A stretch of 64,000 nucleotides of DNA from contig CAWDWG010000009.1 of NCBI GenBank assembly GCA_963805985.1, positions 558,001-622,000 on the forward strand. Reading direction: 5' to 3'. This stretch comes from Bog-257 sp963805985. Lineage in GTDB: Bacteria > Acidobacteriota > Terriglobia > Terriglobales > Acidobacteriaceae. The translations under genes and the position numbers were made by a program. This document shows positions 53,132-61,647 of the stretch, piece after piece (positions within the stretch are counted from its first letter, which is position 1; each line of letters opens with the position of its first letter). The notes under the pieces were generated by a model. The model worked only from the letters and a program-made list of their open reading frames with translations. It made no database searches and was not told where the DNA came from.

Positions 53132-53617
53132 ATGATGCGGAGATTGCTATTACTCGTAAGTACGATGTTATTGTGCGGCTGCTGGGCAGTGGCACAGGCG
53201 GGCGGCGCGGGTGCGGGAGCCGGCGCAGGAGCCGGAGCAGGCGCAGGAGCCGGCCATAGCGGCACGGGCGCGGGACAGAGCTCCACGGGAACGCAGACTA
53301 CGCCGGGAGCGCAGAGCACGACGCCAGGCGCTGGTCAGAACATGCCAGGGGCCAATTCGCAGACGCCGGGCGCGAACACGAACATGCCGGGAGCAACAAC
53401 CAGCACTCCGAACGCTGCTCCTAATCAGCCGGGAACAACTACGGTGACACCGAATTCGCCGACGGCAACGCCGGGAACTTCGCCCAATCCGAGCACGTCG
53501 CCTAATACACCGAGCACGATGCCGAACTCTTCAACAACCAGCCCGAATGCGACCATGCCAAACGGCGGGTCAACTTCTCCGCAGGGCGGTTCGACGGGAA
53601 CTCCGCCACAACTGTAA
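53132..53617 (+). CDS. Secreted low-complexity Gly/Ala then Pro/Thr/Ser-rich protein
   Basis: A 161-residue protein. ATG 53132 has AGGGAGGGA upstream. The signal peptide ends near WAVAQ, possibly with a lipobox-like LLCGC. Residues 26-45 are an almost pure Gly-Ala repeat. The rest is built on loose repeats of the type TPGAxxxxPGAN and later TPNSPTATPGTSPNPSTS. No globular domain is expected. It may be a surface filler or adhesive protein. It is divergent from the DUF4149 gene and followed by a strong terminator. Confidence 0.65.
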   Translation: MMRRLLLLVSTMLLCGCWAVAQAGGAGAGAGAGAGAGAGAGHSGTGAGQSSTGTQTTPGAQSTTPGAGQNMPGANSQTPGANTNMPGATTSTPNAAPNQPGTTTVTPNSPTATPGTSPNPSTSPNTPSTMPNSSTTSPNATMPNGGSTSPQGGSTGTPPQL

Positions 53618-53639
53618 ATTCGATACAGTGACAGCAAAG

Positions 53640-53664
53640 GGAGCCAGCGATGGCTCCTTTTTTT
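53640..53664 (+). terminator. Rho-independent terminator
   Basis: GGAGCC-AGCGAT-GGCTCC forms a 6-bp stem followed by seven T residues (53658-53664). It is 23 bases after the low-complexity protein gene and is the clearest classical terminator in the window. Confidence 0.9.
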
Positions 53665-53769
53665 GTTGTCACGAAGGAGCTGTATTTGGCGGCGAAAAAT
53701 ACGGTGGGATGAAGATATCGCTTCGCAAGCGTGCAGCTCCATGCCATGATGCTGAGATACGAGGCGATC

Positions 53770-54243
53770 ATGGTGAAGAGCATTTTCCTGATGACGGCGG
53801 CGTTGTGCGTATCGGTGATCGCTGCGGGACTGCCCGCGACCGCGTTCGCGCAGAACAACGGCAGCAATGACATTTCCGGGATGTACACCTTCCTGCGCGA
53901 AGGCGACTATGTGCAGCTCACGGTGGAGGAGGGCAGGCTGTCGGGTTATATATCGCACTTCGGCGAAACCGACACCGACAGGGGAGAGCTCATCGATCAG
54001 TTCCTCGACAAGACGTCACTGCAGGGAAACCGCATTAGCTTCAACACCAAGACGGTGCACGGCATCTGGTACGACTTCAGCGGAACCATTTCGGTCGCGC
54101 CCGGCAAAAAGCCGGGTGAGGAAGGCTATCGCGTGATCAAGGGAACGCTGACGCAGCACACGACCGATGCTAAGGGCGCCGACAAGGCCATGCAGCGCCA
54201 AGTCGACTTGAAATCTTTTCCCGCCGATTTGAGCCAGCCATGA
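53770..54243 (+). CDS. Secreted protein of unknown function
   Basis: A 157-residue protein from ATG 53770 (GAGG upstream; the frame is open to 53731). The signal peptide is about 28 residues, ending TAFAQ. The mature part reads like a lipocalin- or beta-sandwich-type fold: SGMYTFLREGDYVQLTVEEGRLSGYISHFGETDTDRGELIDQFLDKTSLQGNRISFNTKTVHGIWYDFSGTI. The alternation and the F-L-D-x-T/S-L-x-G-x-x-I-S-F segment recur in acidobacterial exported proteins. No catalytic residues are obvious. After it the gap 54244-54584 contains one hairpin. Confidence 0.65.
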   Translation: MVKSIFLMTAALCVSVIAAGLPATAFAQNNGSNDISGMYTFLREGDYVQLTVEEGRLSGYISHFGETDTDRGELIDQFLDKTSLQGNRISFNTKTVHGIWYDFSGTISVAPGKKPGEEGYRVIKGTLTQHTTDAKGADKAMQRQVDLKSFPADLSQP

Positions 54244-54425
54244 GCGGATGGGTGCCGGAGATCAGGCGGCTATCAGCTGCTGCGGTAACCGTTTGCAGAG
54301 TACCTCAGCGGCTGAGGCCGGTTTCCTTCCATGCTCGAGGACTTCCTGCTCGCCTGAAAGCGTGTTCCACCCCGGACTGGCATACAGTAATCCGAGAATT
54401 CTCTGGAGTCTTATCTGCAATGCAA

Positions 54426-54451
54426 AAGCCGCCGGAGCGAGACGGCGGCTT
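54426..54451 (+). terminator. Hairpin in the 54244-54584 gap
   Basis: AAGCCGCC (54426-54433) and GGCGGCTT (54444-54451) pair perfectly around a 10-base loop. TAATCC follows, so the T tract is weak. The rest of this 340-base gap shows no gene. Confidence 0.5.
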
Positions 54452-54584
54452 AATCCTGACGTTATGCGGCTGGTGTACCGGAACGTCTTGATAAAGGTTT
54501 GGATGGCAGGATTGGTGCTGGTGTTGGTATGCTGGCAAAAAAAGTTGAGTTAGGTGTGCACAGATTCGTGTGCAAGGGCCTGTT

Positions 54585-55841
54585 ATGCAAATGGCATACA
54601 TCTTCGGGCTTCCGGCGGCGCTGCTGGTTCTGGCAGTGGTGGCCAATCGGCTTTCCAAGCTCACCCGCGTGCCGGACATTATTGTTCTGCTGCTGATTGG
54701 GATCACGCTGGGGCCAATCCTGCACTGGGTAAATCCCGGGAATTTTGAAGGCGCGATTCGCATACTGGGCACGCTGGCTCTGATACTGATCCTGTTCGAG
54801 GGCGGGCTGGAGCTGCGGCTGCGGCAGGCGATGCGATACTTTCCTGCCGGACTGCTGCTAGTGGTCCTGAGTTTTGGTTTGAGCTTTGCGCTGATTGCGC
54901 TGATGGGACGGGCGCTGCTGCATCTGGACTGGAGCGACTGCCTGCTGCTGGGCGCGGCGCTGGGGTGTACCAGCGGGACGATCGTGATTCCTGCGCTGCA
55001 GCAGATCAACACGCCCGATCCGGTGAAGATCACGCTGACGGTGGAGGCGTCGCTGGGCGAGGTCATCGCGGTGCTGATGGTGGGCAGCCTGTTGCAGCAG
55101 AACCATAGCTCCTCGCTGATTGGCGACCTGGTAACGGATTTCTCGCACCACATTTTCTTCTCGGCGGTCATCGGATTTGCCATAGGCGCGCTGTGGTCGA
55201 AGATTTGGCCCAAGCTGGCCGGCGTGCCGTTCATGAATATTCTGAACCTGGGCGTCGTGATGGGCGTGTACTCGCTGGGCGACTACTTCAAAGGCAGTGG
55301 GCTGCTGACGGTTTTGATCTTTGGCGTGACGCTGGCCAATTTGCCGCGCACGCCGCACATGACGCGGCAGGGCCAGCGGATGCTGGCGTTCCATGCCGAG
55401 TTCAGTTTCCTGGTGCGATCGTTCTTCTTCGTGCTGCTGGGGATTGTGGCGCAATTTATCAGCCGGCATTACATCGTGCCGATACTTGGCATTCTGGCGG
55501 CGCTGGTGCTGGCGCGATTCCTGGCCGTACAAGGCACTCGCTGGGTGGTGCGCGATGTGGAGCGGCGCGATACCGAGTTGCTGTTCTGGATGCTGCCGCG
55601 CGGACTGGTCACGGCGGTGCTGGCGCTGGAGATTGTCAACGATCGCGGCGCGGTCTTTGCGTTCTTGCCGGCGATGGCGTTCACGGTGGTGATGGTGACA
55701 AACCTGTTCATCGTGTGGGGCTCGGTGAGAGCGGCTGGGCTGGGCGCACCCCAGGTGAGTGTCGAGCTGCCGTTGGAAGAGGCGAGCGCGACGGAGATGC
55801 CCGATAATTCCGCGAAGGCTGTTGGCTCAGGTGAAGCATGA
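54585..55841 (+). CDS. Na+/H+ (cation/proton) antiporter
   Basis: A 418-residue polytopic protein of the CPA superfamily from ATG 54585 (AAGGG upstream; GTG 54570 also in frame). About 12 helices are visible. PDIIVLLLIGITLGPIL opens the fold, ALILILFEGGLELRL and LLGAALGCTSGTIVIPALQ follow, and VEASLGEVIAVLMVGSLL has the acidic residues in the place of the ion-binding site. The C-terminal tail is short (about 35 residues) without RCK domains. It would exchange Na+ or K+ for protons. Its stop overlaps the start of an unknown gene (ATGA). Confidence 0.87.
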   Translation: MQMAYIFGLPAALLVLAVVANRLSKLTRVPDIIVLLLIGITLGPILHWVNPGNFEGAIRILGTLALILILFEGGLELRLRQAMRYFPAGLLLVVLSFGLSFALIALMGRALLHLDWSDCLLLGAALGCTSGTIVIPALQQINTPDPVKITLTVEASLGEVIAVLMVGSLLQQNHSSSLIGDLVTDFSHHIFFSAVIGFAIGALWSKIWPKLAGVPFMNILNLGVVMGVYSLGDYFKGSGLLTVLIFGVTLANLPRTPHMTRQGQRMLAFHAEFSFLVRSFFFVLLGIVAQFISRHYIVPILGILAALVLARFLAVQGTRWVVRDVERRDTELLFWMLPRGLVTAVLALEIVNDRGAVFAFLPAMAFTVVMVTNLFIVWGSVRAAGLGAPQVSVELPLEEASATEMPDNSAKAVGSGEA

Positions 55842-57574
55842 GGCGAGATCTGGCTGCGCGATTGGCAGAGCTGCAGGCGGCACGGAGTCAGTATGGACCG
55901 GGCTGCGTTGCGCGCGTGGAGAAGCTGCTGGCGTCGCTGCGCGGCGCGCGATTTGCTGACGCGGAGTCGTTGCTTCACTTTCATGACGCGCTGTTGTTCC
56001 TGCGCGCGTTTCCTCAAAGCCGAAAAGTCATCACACTGACCGAAGAGCTGCTGAAAAGCGTTGGAGCGCAGGCACGGCGGCTGCGCGACTCCGATGCGGA
56101 TGTTTCGCTGTTTGATGACGAAGAGTTTTCCGGCATCGCGGGGACGGCGATTCGTGATGTGTTTACGTATGAGGTGGCGCGATGGCTGGAGTCGAGATTT
56201 CCGGATGATCTGCGCGTGGAATGGAATTTCGACGAGCAGTATCGGCAGATGTGGAGCAGCTTGCCGCGATATGTTCCGCTGCTGGCGGACGATACTTTTG
56301 TTGAGCCGGATACGCCGTATCTCAAATGGCTGAGCGAGGCGAGCGGTGGGGAAGAGCGGATTCTGGCGTGGTTGTTGCAGCGCGTAGAGCAGTTGCCCGG
56401 AGACATGCTGGCGAAGACGGCGTGGTATGACGCGCTGAAGATTGACGTCTCATGGGAGGTGCCGCAGGCAGCAAGCCGGACGCACGCGCGGCGTAATCCG
56501 CCGAATTTCTATTTTCATCGCGAGCCGCTGATTCAGCGGAAGCAGGTTTCGATTGAGGAGGAGTTGAAGTCGGCGCCGCTGCCGGTGCAGAAGCTGTCGA
56601 GCCAGGAAGGCGAGGAGGTGCTCGACCAGGCGCGCGAGGTGCTGGCGGTTCGGTATCGCGAGTTGTATGGCACGACGCGCGGCGATCCCAGGCAGGTGAT
56701 TGAAGCGGATGTGGGGCGGGGCGTGCGGATTTTTCTTTGGGGCATGCCACCGGAACCGCGCTTGCCGCTGCGCGCGTACTTTGCCGGGATGACGGTGAAG
56801 AACGGAGTGCCCATCAACTACAACGAAGCGATCGGGCTGTTTGAGTGGATGGAGATTGGCTTCAACACGTTCTACTCGTTTCGTGATGGCGAGACGGCGT
56901 GGATTTACGCCAAGTATCTTCACCTGCTGAATCAGGTGGCGGGCGTGACTTGCTTCTCGGTTTATCCGTATCAGATCGGACAGGACAACGAAGAGGCGAT
57001 CAAGTCAGGCGCGTTCTGGTTCTATCGCAAGCTGGGATTTCGGCCGGGGAAGCCGGAGTTGCTGGCGATGACGGAGAGGGAAGAGGCGCGGATTGCGAGG
57101 ACGCCGGGATATCGGACGCCGGCGCGGACGCTGCGGAAGCTCGCGGCGGAGCATGTGTTCTATGAGACGGGAGACGGGGCGCGGGGATTGTGGGACAGGT
57201 TTTCGATTCGGAATATCGGGTTTGCGGTTGAGCGGCAGATGGCGGAGAAGTTCAAAGGCGATCCGGTAGCGATGCGGCGTAAAGCGAGTGAGTGGTTGGC
57301 GCGGGAGTTGGGAGTCAGTGTCGACGCGGATGAGGGAAAATCCCCACACAAGCAAAAGGCGCTTGTATGGGGCACCCGTGCGTTTGCGGATTTCGCGGTG
57401 ATGTTGGCTTTGGGGCCGGAAGTAAGACGGTGGAGTAAGGATGAGAAGCGTGGGCTGGCGGAGATTATTGGGGCGAAGGTGGGTAAGAGCGAGGTTGAAT
57501 ATCTGCGGTTGATGCAGAAGCATGAGAAGTTGAAGCGGGTCGTGGTGAGGTTGGGAAGTGGTCGGCCACAATAG
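55838..57574 (+). CDS. Large protein of unknown function coupled to the antiporter
   Basis: A 578-residue soluble protein with no signal peptide or membrane helix, beginning in the stop of the antiporter gene. Residues about 340-410 resemble a GNAT acyltransferase end: NEAIGLFEWMEIGFNTFYSFRDGETAWIYAKYLHLLNQVAGVTCFSVYPYQIGQDNEEAIKSGAFWFYRKLGFRP. Here N-E-E-A-I-x-S-G-x-F-W-F-Y-x-K-L-G-F fits the acetyl-CoA-binding motif. The N-terminal 300 residues match nothing I know. Residues near 500-513 are encoded by a REP-like hairpin (57342-57372). Role unknown. Confidence 0.75.
   Translation: MRRDLAARLAELQAARSQYGPGCVARVEKLLASLRGARFADAESLLHFHDALLFLRAFPQSRKVITLTEELLKSVGAQARRLRDSDADVSLFDDEEFSGIAGTAIRDVFTYEVARWLESRFPDDLRVEWNFDEQYRQMWSSLPRYVPLLADDTFVEPDTPYLKWLSEASGGEERILAWLLQRVEQLPGDMLAKTAWYDALKIDVSWEVPQAASRTHARRNPPNFYFHREPLIQRKQVSIEEELKSAPLPVQKLSSQEGEEVLDQAREVLAVRYRELYGTTRGDPRQVIEADVGRGVRIFLWGMPPEPRLPLRAYFAGMTVKNGVPINYNEAIGLFEWMEIGFNTFYSFRDGETAWIYAKYLHLLNQVAGVTCFSVYPYQIGQDNEEAIKSGAFWFYRKLGFRPGKPELLAMTEREEARIARTPGYRTPARTLRKLAAEHVFYETGDGARGLWDRFSIRNIGFAVERQMAEKFKGDPVAMRRKASEWLARELGVSVDADEGKSPHKQKALVWGTRAFADFAVMLALGPEVRRWSKDEKRGLAEIIGAKVGKSEVEYLRLMQKHEKLKRVVVRLGSGRPQ
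57342..57372. repeat. REP-like hairpin inside a coding region
   Basis: CCCCACACAAGC (57342-57353) is complementary to GCTTGTATGGGG (57361-57372) with one mismatch around a short AAAAGGC loop, followed by CACCCG. The form (pairing CCCC and GGGGCACCCG) is like the window's intergenic REPs, yet it lies in frame within the 55838-57574 gene. Confidence 0.55.
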
Positions 57575-57958
57575 GGGGCCTTCGACTGCGTTCGGCTGCG
57601 CCTCACTGCGCTCAGGATGACACGAGGTTGTTATCTGGTCGGTGCCGCCGCTCCGCGGCTCGGAACTCTCGTGTTGGATATGACCGCGGGCTCACGCCCA
57701 CGGCTAACACAAATGTTGCCGCTCCGCGGCTCGGGACGAGCGTGCTGCATCATGAAAGCGAGAACGTGTCTCTCAGGTCTCGAAAGGCGCGAGCCCCTTC
57801 GGCAAGCTCAGGGCATGATCTGGGGCACCCAAATTCGCGATTCTGACGCGGGGCGTTCGCTGGCGGCGGGACGCCGCCAGGACAGCCGGCCGGAGGCTGG
57901 CGCTACTCGAAACCCACATCCGAGTTCCAATTGCTAGTTGCTCATCGCTCATCACTTC
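57575..57958. other. Repeat-filled gap without genes
   Basis: It holds CTTCGACTGCGTTCGGCTGCG and CTCAGGATGACA (a REP-like pair near 57580-57622), two copies of GCCGCTCCGCGGCTCGG (about 57645 and 57718), and GGCAAGCTCAGGGCATGA followed by GGGGCACCC. It then has GGCGGGACGCCGCC-type palindromes and a final GCTAGTTGCTCATCGCTCAT. No gene is seen. Confidence 0.65.
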
Positions 57959-59167
57959 CTATCCCAGATCGCTGGTCATGATGAACAGGGGCTTCATCTC
58001 GAAGCTTTTGTAACGCGGGCGGAGGCGCTCGGTGTTGTACTGGTCCTTGATGTTGACGACTTTCTTCGTCGCGACGATGACTTCGATCGGCATGTTGTCG
58101 TAGCGGCCGTTGCGCAGGACGACCAGGCGGCCGTGAACGTTGGTCAGGATGAGATCCAGAGCGAGATTGCCGTAGGCCATGGGGACGATCGAATCGATGG
58201 CATCGGGGTCGCCGCAGCGCACCAGGTAACCGAGGCTCTGGTTCATCACGTCGAGCGGCTTGCCGCCGTTATAGCGCGATGACAGCTCTTTGATCCGGTC
58301 GGCGACTATGTTGCCGATACCGCCCAGCTTCTTGTGGCCAAAAGCATCTTTGACGTCGTGCTCGAAGATCATGTCGCCGCCTTCGAACATGGCGCCTTCG
58401 GAAACGATGGCGACGGAATACTTGCTGGGATTTTTGTTGCGATCGTAGACGAGCAGCTCGGCCAGGCGATCGATCGAGAACTTGAATTCGGGAATGACGC
58501 AGCGATTGGCGGCGCCGGCCATGGTTGGCAGCATGGCGGTGAATCCGGCGTAGCGGCCGAAGACCTCGAGCACCAACAGGCGTTCGTGCGAGCCGGCCGA
58601 GGTGCGCAGGCGGTTGGACATCTCGATGATGCGGGTGACGCAAGTGCTGAAGCCGATGCAGTAGTCGGTGCCGGGGACGTCGTTGTCCATGGTCTTCGGG
58701 ATGGCCACGACTCGGACGCCTTCCTGGAAGAGGCGCACGGCGTAGCTGAGCGTGTCATCGCCGCCGATGGGGATGAGGTAGTCGATCTTCAGCCAGGCGA
58801 GATTCTTCAGCACCTCAGCTGTCAGATCGTTGCGCTCGGCGGTATAGGCTTGGCGCAGGGGCTCGGGAACGTCGTCTTTCTTGACGCGGCTGGGATTGGT
58901 GCGCGAGGTGTGCAGGAAAGTGCCACCGGTGCGGCCGGCGCGGTTGACGAGTTCCTCGGTGAGGCGCTGGAAGTTGTCGCTGTTGTCGTGCTCCGGGTCG
59001 CGTACCATGTCGATGAGGCTGGCCCAGCCGCGGCGCAGGCCGATGACTTCGTAGCCTTCGCGCAGGGCGCGGATGGTGACGGCGCGAATCGCGGGATTGA
59101 GGCCGGGAACATCGCCGCCTCCGGTAAGGATGCCGATTACGCCTTTGCTGCTGGTGCCGCTTGCCAT
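57959..59167 (-). CDS. pfkA: 6-phosphofructokinase, pyrophosphate-type active site
   Basis: A 402-residue phosphofructokinase. Early blocks are GILTGGGDVPGLNPAIRAV and GLRRGW. The phosphoryl-donor site is GGDDT (residues 135-139): the second Asp replaces the Gly of ATP-dependent enzymes. The catalytic loop is PKTMDND (157-163) with Lys where ATP enzymes have Gly. Both changes are the known markers of PPi-dependent enzymes. Others are GRYAGF and EGA. It phosphorylates fructose-6-phosphate, reversibly if PPi is used. The donor is inferred from residues only. ATG 59167 has no strong ribosome site. Confidence 0.92.
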   Translation of the reverse strand: MASGTSSKGVIGILTGGGDVPGLNPAIRAVTIRALREGYEVIGLRRGWASLIDMVRDPEHDNSDNFQRLTEELVNRAGRTGGTFLHTSRTNPSRVKKDDVPEPLRQAYTAERNDLTAEVLKNLAWLKIDYLIPIGGDDTLSYAVRLFQEGVRVVAIPKTMDNDVPGTDYCIGFSTCVTRIIEMSNRLRTSAGSHERLLVLEVFGRYAGFTAMLPTMAGAANRCVIPEFKFSIDRLAELLVYDRNKNPSKYSVAIVSEGAMFEGGDMIFEHDVKDAFGHKKLGGIGNIVADRIKELSSRYNGGKPLDVMNQSLGYLVRCGDPDAIDSIVPMAYGNLALDLILTNVHGRLVVLRNGRYDNMPIEVIVATKKVVNIKDQYNTERLRPRYKSFEMKPLFIMTSDLG

Positions 59168-59414
59168 GATGAAGACCTCACATCCATGAGAACGAGCCTA
59201 GAGGAATAGTGTATCCGGCGGGGCGGCAGGTGTGCGACGCGGCAGGGAGCTTTCCCGTTCCGGAGTTGATTAATGCCAGGACGCGTCGCAGCGTTTGTGA
59301 AATCAGGCGGGTTCTGGCACTGTATATGTGACCGAAAACGACCGATATTTTGGCTTGGCCTGCTTTCGTAGGATTCGTTGACAAGACATGAGGCCTCGGT
59401 GGGGGAACAGAGGA

Positions 59415-60617
59415 ATGATCGGGTTTCATCACAGGCAAGCATTAGCCTTAGCCCTGGTTTTTGGATTGCTGCTGGTAAGCGCACCGTGGAGCTCGGACGC
59501 GGCGGCGATGTTTCAGGCTGCCTCGCTTTCTGGTTCTGACTATTCCGGTCAGGGAATTCCGTACACACCTGATGAATTGCAAAACCTGGTGGCGCCGGTA
59601 GCGCTTTATCCCGACTCGCTGCTGGCCCAGGTGCTGGTGGGCGCGACCTTTCCCGATCAGGTATTGCTGGCCAACATCTGGGTGCAGCAGAACAAGAACC
59701 TGCCGGAGCAAGTGCTGCTGCAAGCCATCAATGCGCAGTCGTGGGATCCCAGCGTCAAGGGTCTGGCGCAGTTCCCGGCGGTGTTGAACGAGATGGCGCA
59801 GAATCTCGTCTGGACGTCGATGCTGGGCGAGGCCTATCACAATCAGGCGTCGGCGTGCATGGCCGCAATCCAGTTGATGCGCGGCAAGGCCAAGACCGAC
59901 GGCAACCTGCATACCACCACAGAGATGATTCTGTCGCAGCCTAGCGGCGACATCATCATGCTGCAGCCGGGAAATCCCACGCTGGTGTACGTTCCGCAAT
60001 ACAACCCGTCGCAGGTTTACGACGCGCCGATCACGGTTCCCGAATACACGCGGGTGAGCAAGGTTTCGGGCAATGGGCTGTATTACGGAGTCGCGGTCGG
60101 GATCGGCGGATCGACGGGCGCGGAGTGGGGCTGGAAGAACTGGCAGTGCAACTGGTATCACGGCACCGTCGACTTCCGTAGCTATCCCTATTACGGCAAT
60201 CATGCCTGGCGCGGCGGCTACTACGGCGGCTTCACTTACTACGGCAATCACCCTTATCACGACGACGCTAACCGGCCGTTCAACAGCGCGCCTGCCGGGC
60301 CAACCGGAATGCCGCTGGTGGAAACCGCCAGCGCGAAGCACAACTTTAGCCTTAGCGGCACAGGTCCAACACCGACGCCGGCATTTAATGCGTGGGCGGA
60401 AGAGGCAGGAGGCTGGGCGCAGGTCGATATTCTTCGCGGCTGGGGAAAGAACGATCCTACCAACCTGACGGCCTTCAGCTCGTGGAGCAGTCAGGCCGGA
60501 AACGTCTTCGGTGTGGGAGGCTGGGGTGATCGCTCGGCGAGCTACCGCGGCTGGCTGACTCGCGGTGGCAACACGGGATGGGGTATTGGAGGCCGCTCCA
60601 GCGGATTGCACTGGTAA
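59415..60617 (+). CDS. DUF3300 exported protein
   Basis: A 400-residue protein from ATG 59415 (frame open to 59388). The signal peptide is about residues 1-30 (ALALALVFGLLLVSAPWSSDAA). DUF3300 is recognised by YTPDELQNLVAPVALYPDSLLAQVLVGATFPDQV and NPTLVYVPQYNPSQVYD. The C-terminal half is rich in Gly, Tyr, Trp and Asn (YYGNHAWRGGYYGGFTYYGNH), a flexible or adhesive surface. The function of the family is unknown. Its stop codon overlaps the first possible start of the DUF2950 gene, with which it usually travels. Confidence 0.85.
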   Translation: MIGFHHRQALALALVFGLLLVSAPWSSDAAAMFQAASLSGSDYSGQGIPYTPDELQNLVAPVALYPDSLLAQVLVGATFPDQVLLANIWVQQNKNLPEQVLLQAINAQSWDPSVKGLAQFPAVLNEMAQNLVWTSMLGEAYHNQASACMAAIQLMRGKAKTDGNLHTTTEMILSQPSGDIIMLQPGNPTLVYVPQYNPSQVYDAPITVPEYTRVSKVSGNGLYYGVAVGIGGSTGAEWGWKNWQCNWYHGTVDFRSYPYYGNHAWRGGYYGGFTYYGNHPYHDDANRPFNSAPAGPTGMPLVETASAKHNFSLSGTGPTPTPAFNAWAEEAGGWAQVDILRGWGKNDPTNLTAFSSWSSQAGNVFGVGGWGDRSASYRGWLTRGGNTGWGIGGRSSGLHW

Positions 60618-60664
60618 TGCGCGGCACAGATTCGATGTCAAGCAAGACAGGGGATACATTGCGA

Positions 60665-61630
60665 ATGAGGTTGCAGGCGAGTGATAAGCGCGCAGGCTTT
60701 CGTTGGTGGACCGGACTGGCGCTCGCGCTTCTGATGACGATTCTTCCGGCGTGCCGGCCCAAGGGGAAGGCGGCTGCCGGAGCTGCCCGCGGGCAGTCGA
60801 CCTTCGCCACGCCCGAGGACGCGGGCAAAGCCCTGGTCGATGCCGCCAAGAACAATAACCAGGACCAGCTGCTGAGCCTCTTCGGGCCCGACTCGAAGGA
60901 CGTGATTTTCTCCGGCAACGCAGCCGTGGACAAGGCGGCGTTCACCCAATTCGCCTCCGCCTACGGCAGAATGAATCGCTGGCGTGAGCTGGAAGGTGGA
61001 ACCAAGATTCTGCTGGTGGGCGTCAGCAATACGGCGTTTCCCATTCCCCTGCGCAAGGACACTTCCGGCAAGTGGTTCTTCGATACGGTAGCCGGAAAAG
61101 GCGAGCTGACGAATCGCGATCTCGGGCGCAATGAACTGGCCAACGTCGACGTTCTCGCCATGCTGCGGATTGCGCAGATGGAGTACTTTGAACAGGCGCA
61201 CGACGGCGAAAAGCAGTATGCGCGCAAGTTCATCAGCGATCCTGGCAAGCAGGACGGCTTGTATTGGCCGGAACAGCCGGGCAAGCCCAAAAGCCCCATC
61301 GGGCCGCTGCTCGCCTATGCCACGTCGGAAGGCGGCAAGGTGCAGTCCAGCTTGCACAAGCCGTTCTACGGCTATTACTACGGACTACTGTTCACGCAAG
61401 GCCCCTTCGCCCACGGCGGCCTGCGGGATTACGCCCGCAACGGCGTCATGAATCGCGGATTCGGATTTGTTGCCTATCCGGCGAAGTATGGCGAGACGGG
61501 CGTGATGACTTTCATCATCGATGAGGACGGCACGATCTTTCAGAAGGACATGGGAACCACCACCGCCGACGAGGCGCCATTCATGCGGCAGTTTAATCCG
61601 GATGGAACCTGGTCGGAAGTGACGGAGTAG
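60665..61630 (+). CDS. DUF2950 lipoprotein
   Basis: A 321-residue protein from ATG 60665 (AGGGG upstream; earlier in-frame ATGs at 60617 and 60635). A signal sequence ends in a lipobox TILPAC (Cys about residue 30), suggesting membrane lipidation. DUF2950 blocks are FATPEDAGKALVDAAKNNNQDQLLSLFGPDSKD and WFFDTVAGKGELTNRDLGRNELANVDVLAMLRIAQMEYF. Then DGLYWPEQPG and GYYYGLLFTQGPFAHGGLRDY, VAYPAKYGETGVMTFI follow. Function unknown. It forms a conserved pair with the upstream DUF3300 gene. Confidence 0.88.
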   Translation: MRLQASDKRAGFRWWTGLALALLMTILPACRPKGKAAAGAARGQSTFATPEDAGKALVDAAKNNNQDQLLSLFGPDSKDVIFSGNAAVDKAAFTQFASAYGRMNRWRELEGGTKILLVGVSNTAFPIPLRKDTSGKWFFDTVAGKGELTNRDLGRNELANVDVLAMLRIAQMEYFEQAHDGEKQYARKFISDPGKQDGLYWPEQPGKPKSPIGPLLAYATSEGGKVQSSLHKPFYGYYYGLLFTQGPFAHGGLRDYARNGVMNRGFGFVAYPAKYGETGVMTFIIDEDGTIFQKDMGTTTADEAPFMRQFNPDGTWSEVTE

Positions 61631-61647
61631 GCCGGCAGCGCGGAGTC

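Noticed and set aside
53110..53319. Minus-strand Pro/Ala-rich frame
   Set aside because: Antisense reading of the Gly-Ala tract of the secreted protein.
58334..59209. Plus-strand open frame of 291 codons
   Set aside because: Antisense to the phosphofructokinase gene, with repetitive low-quality composition.
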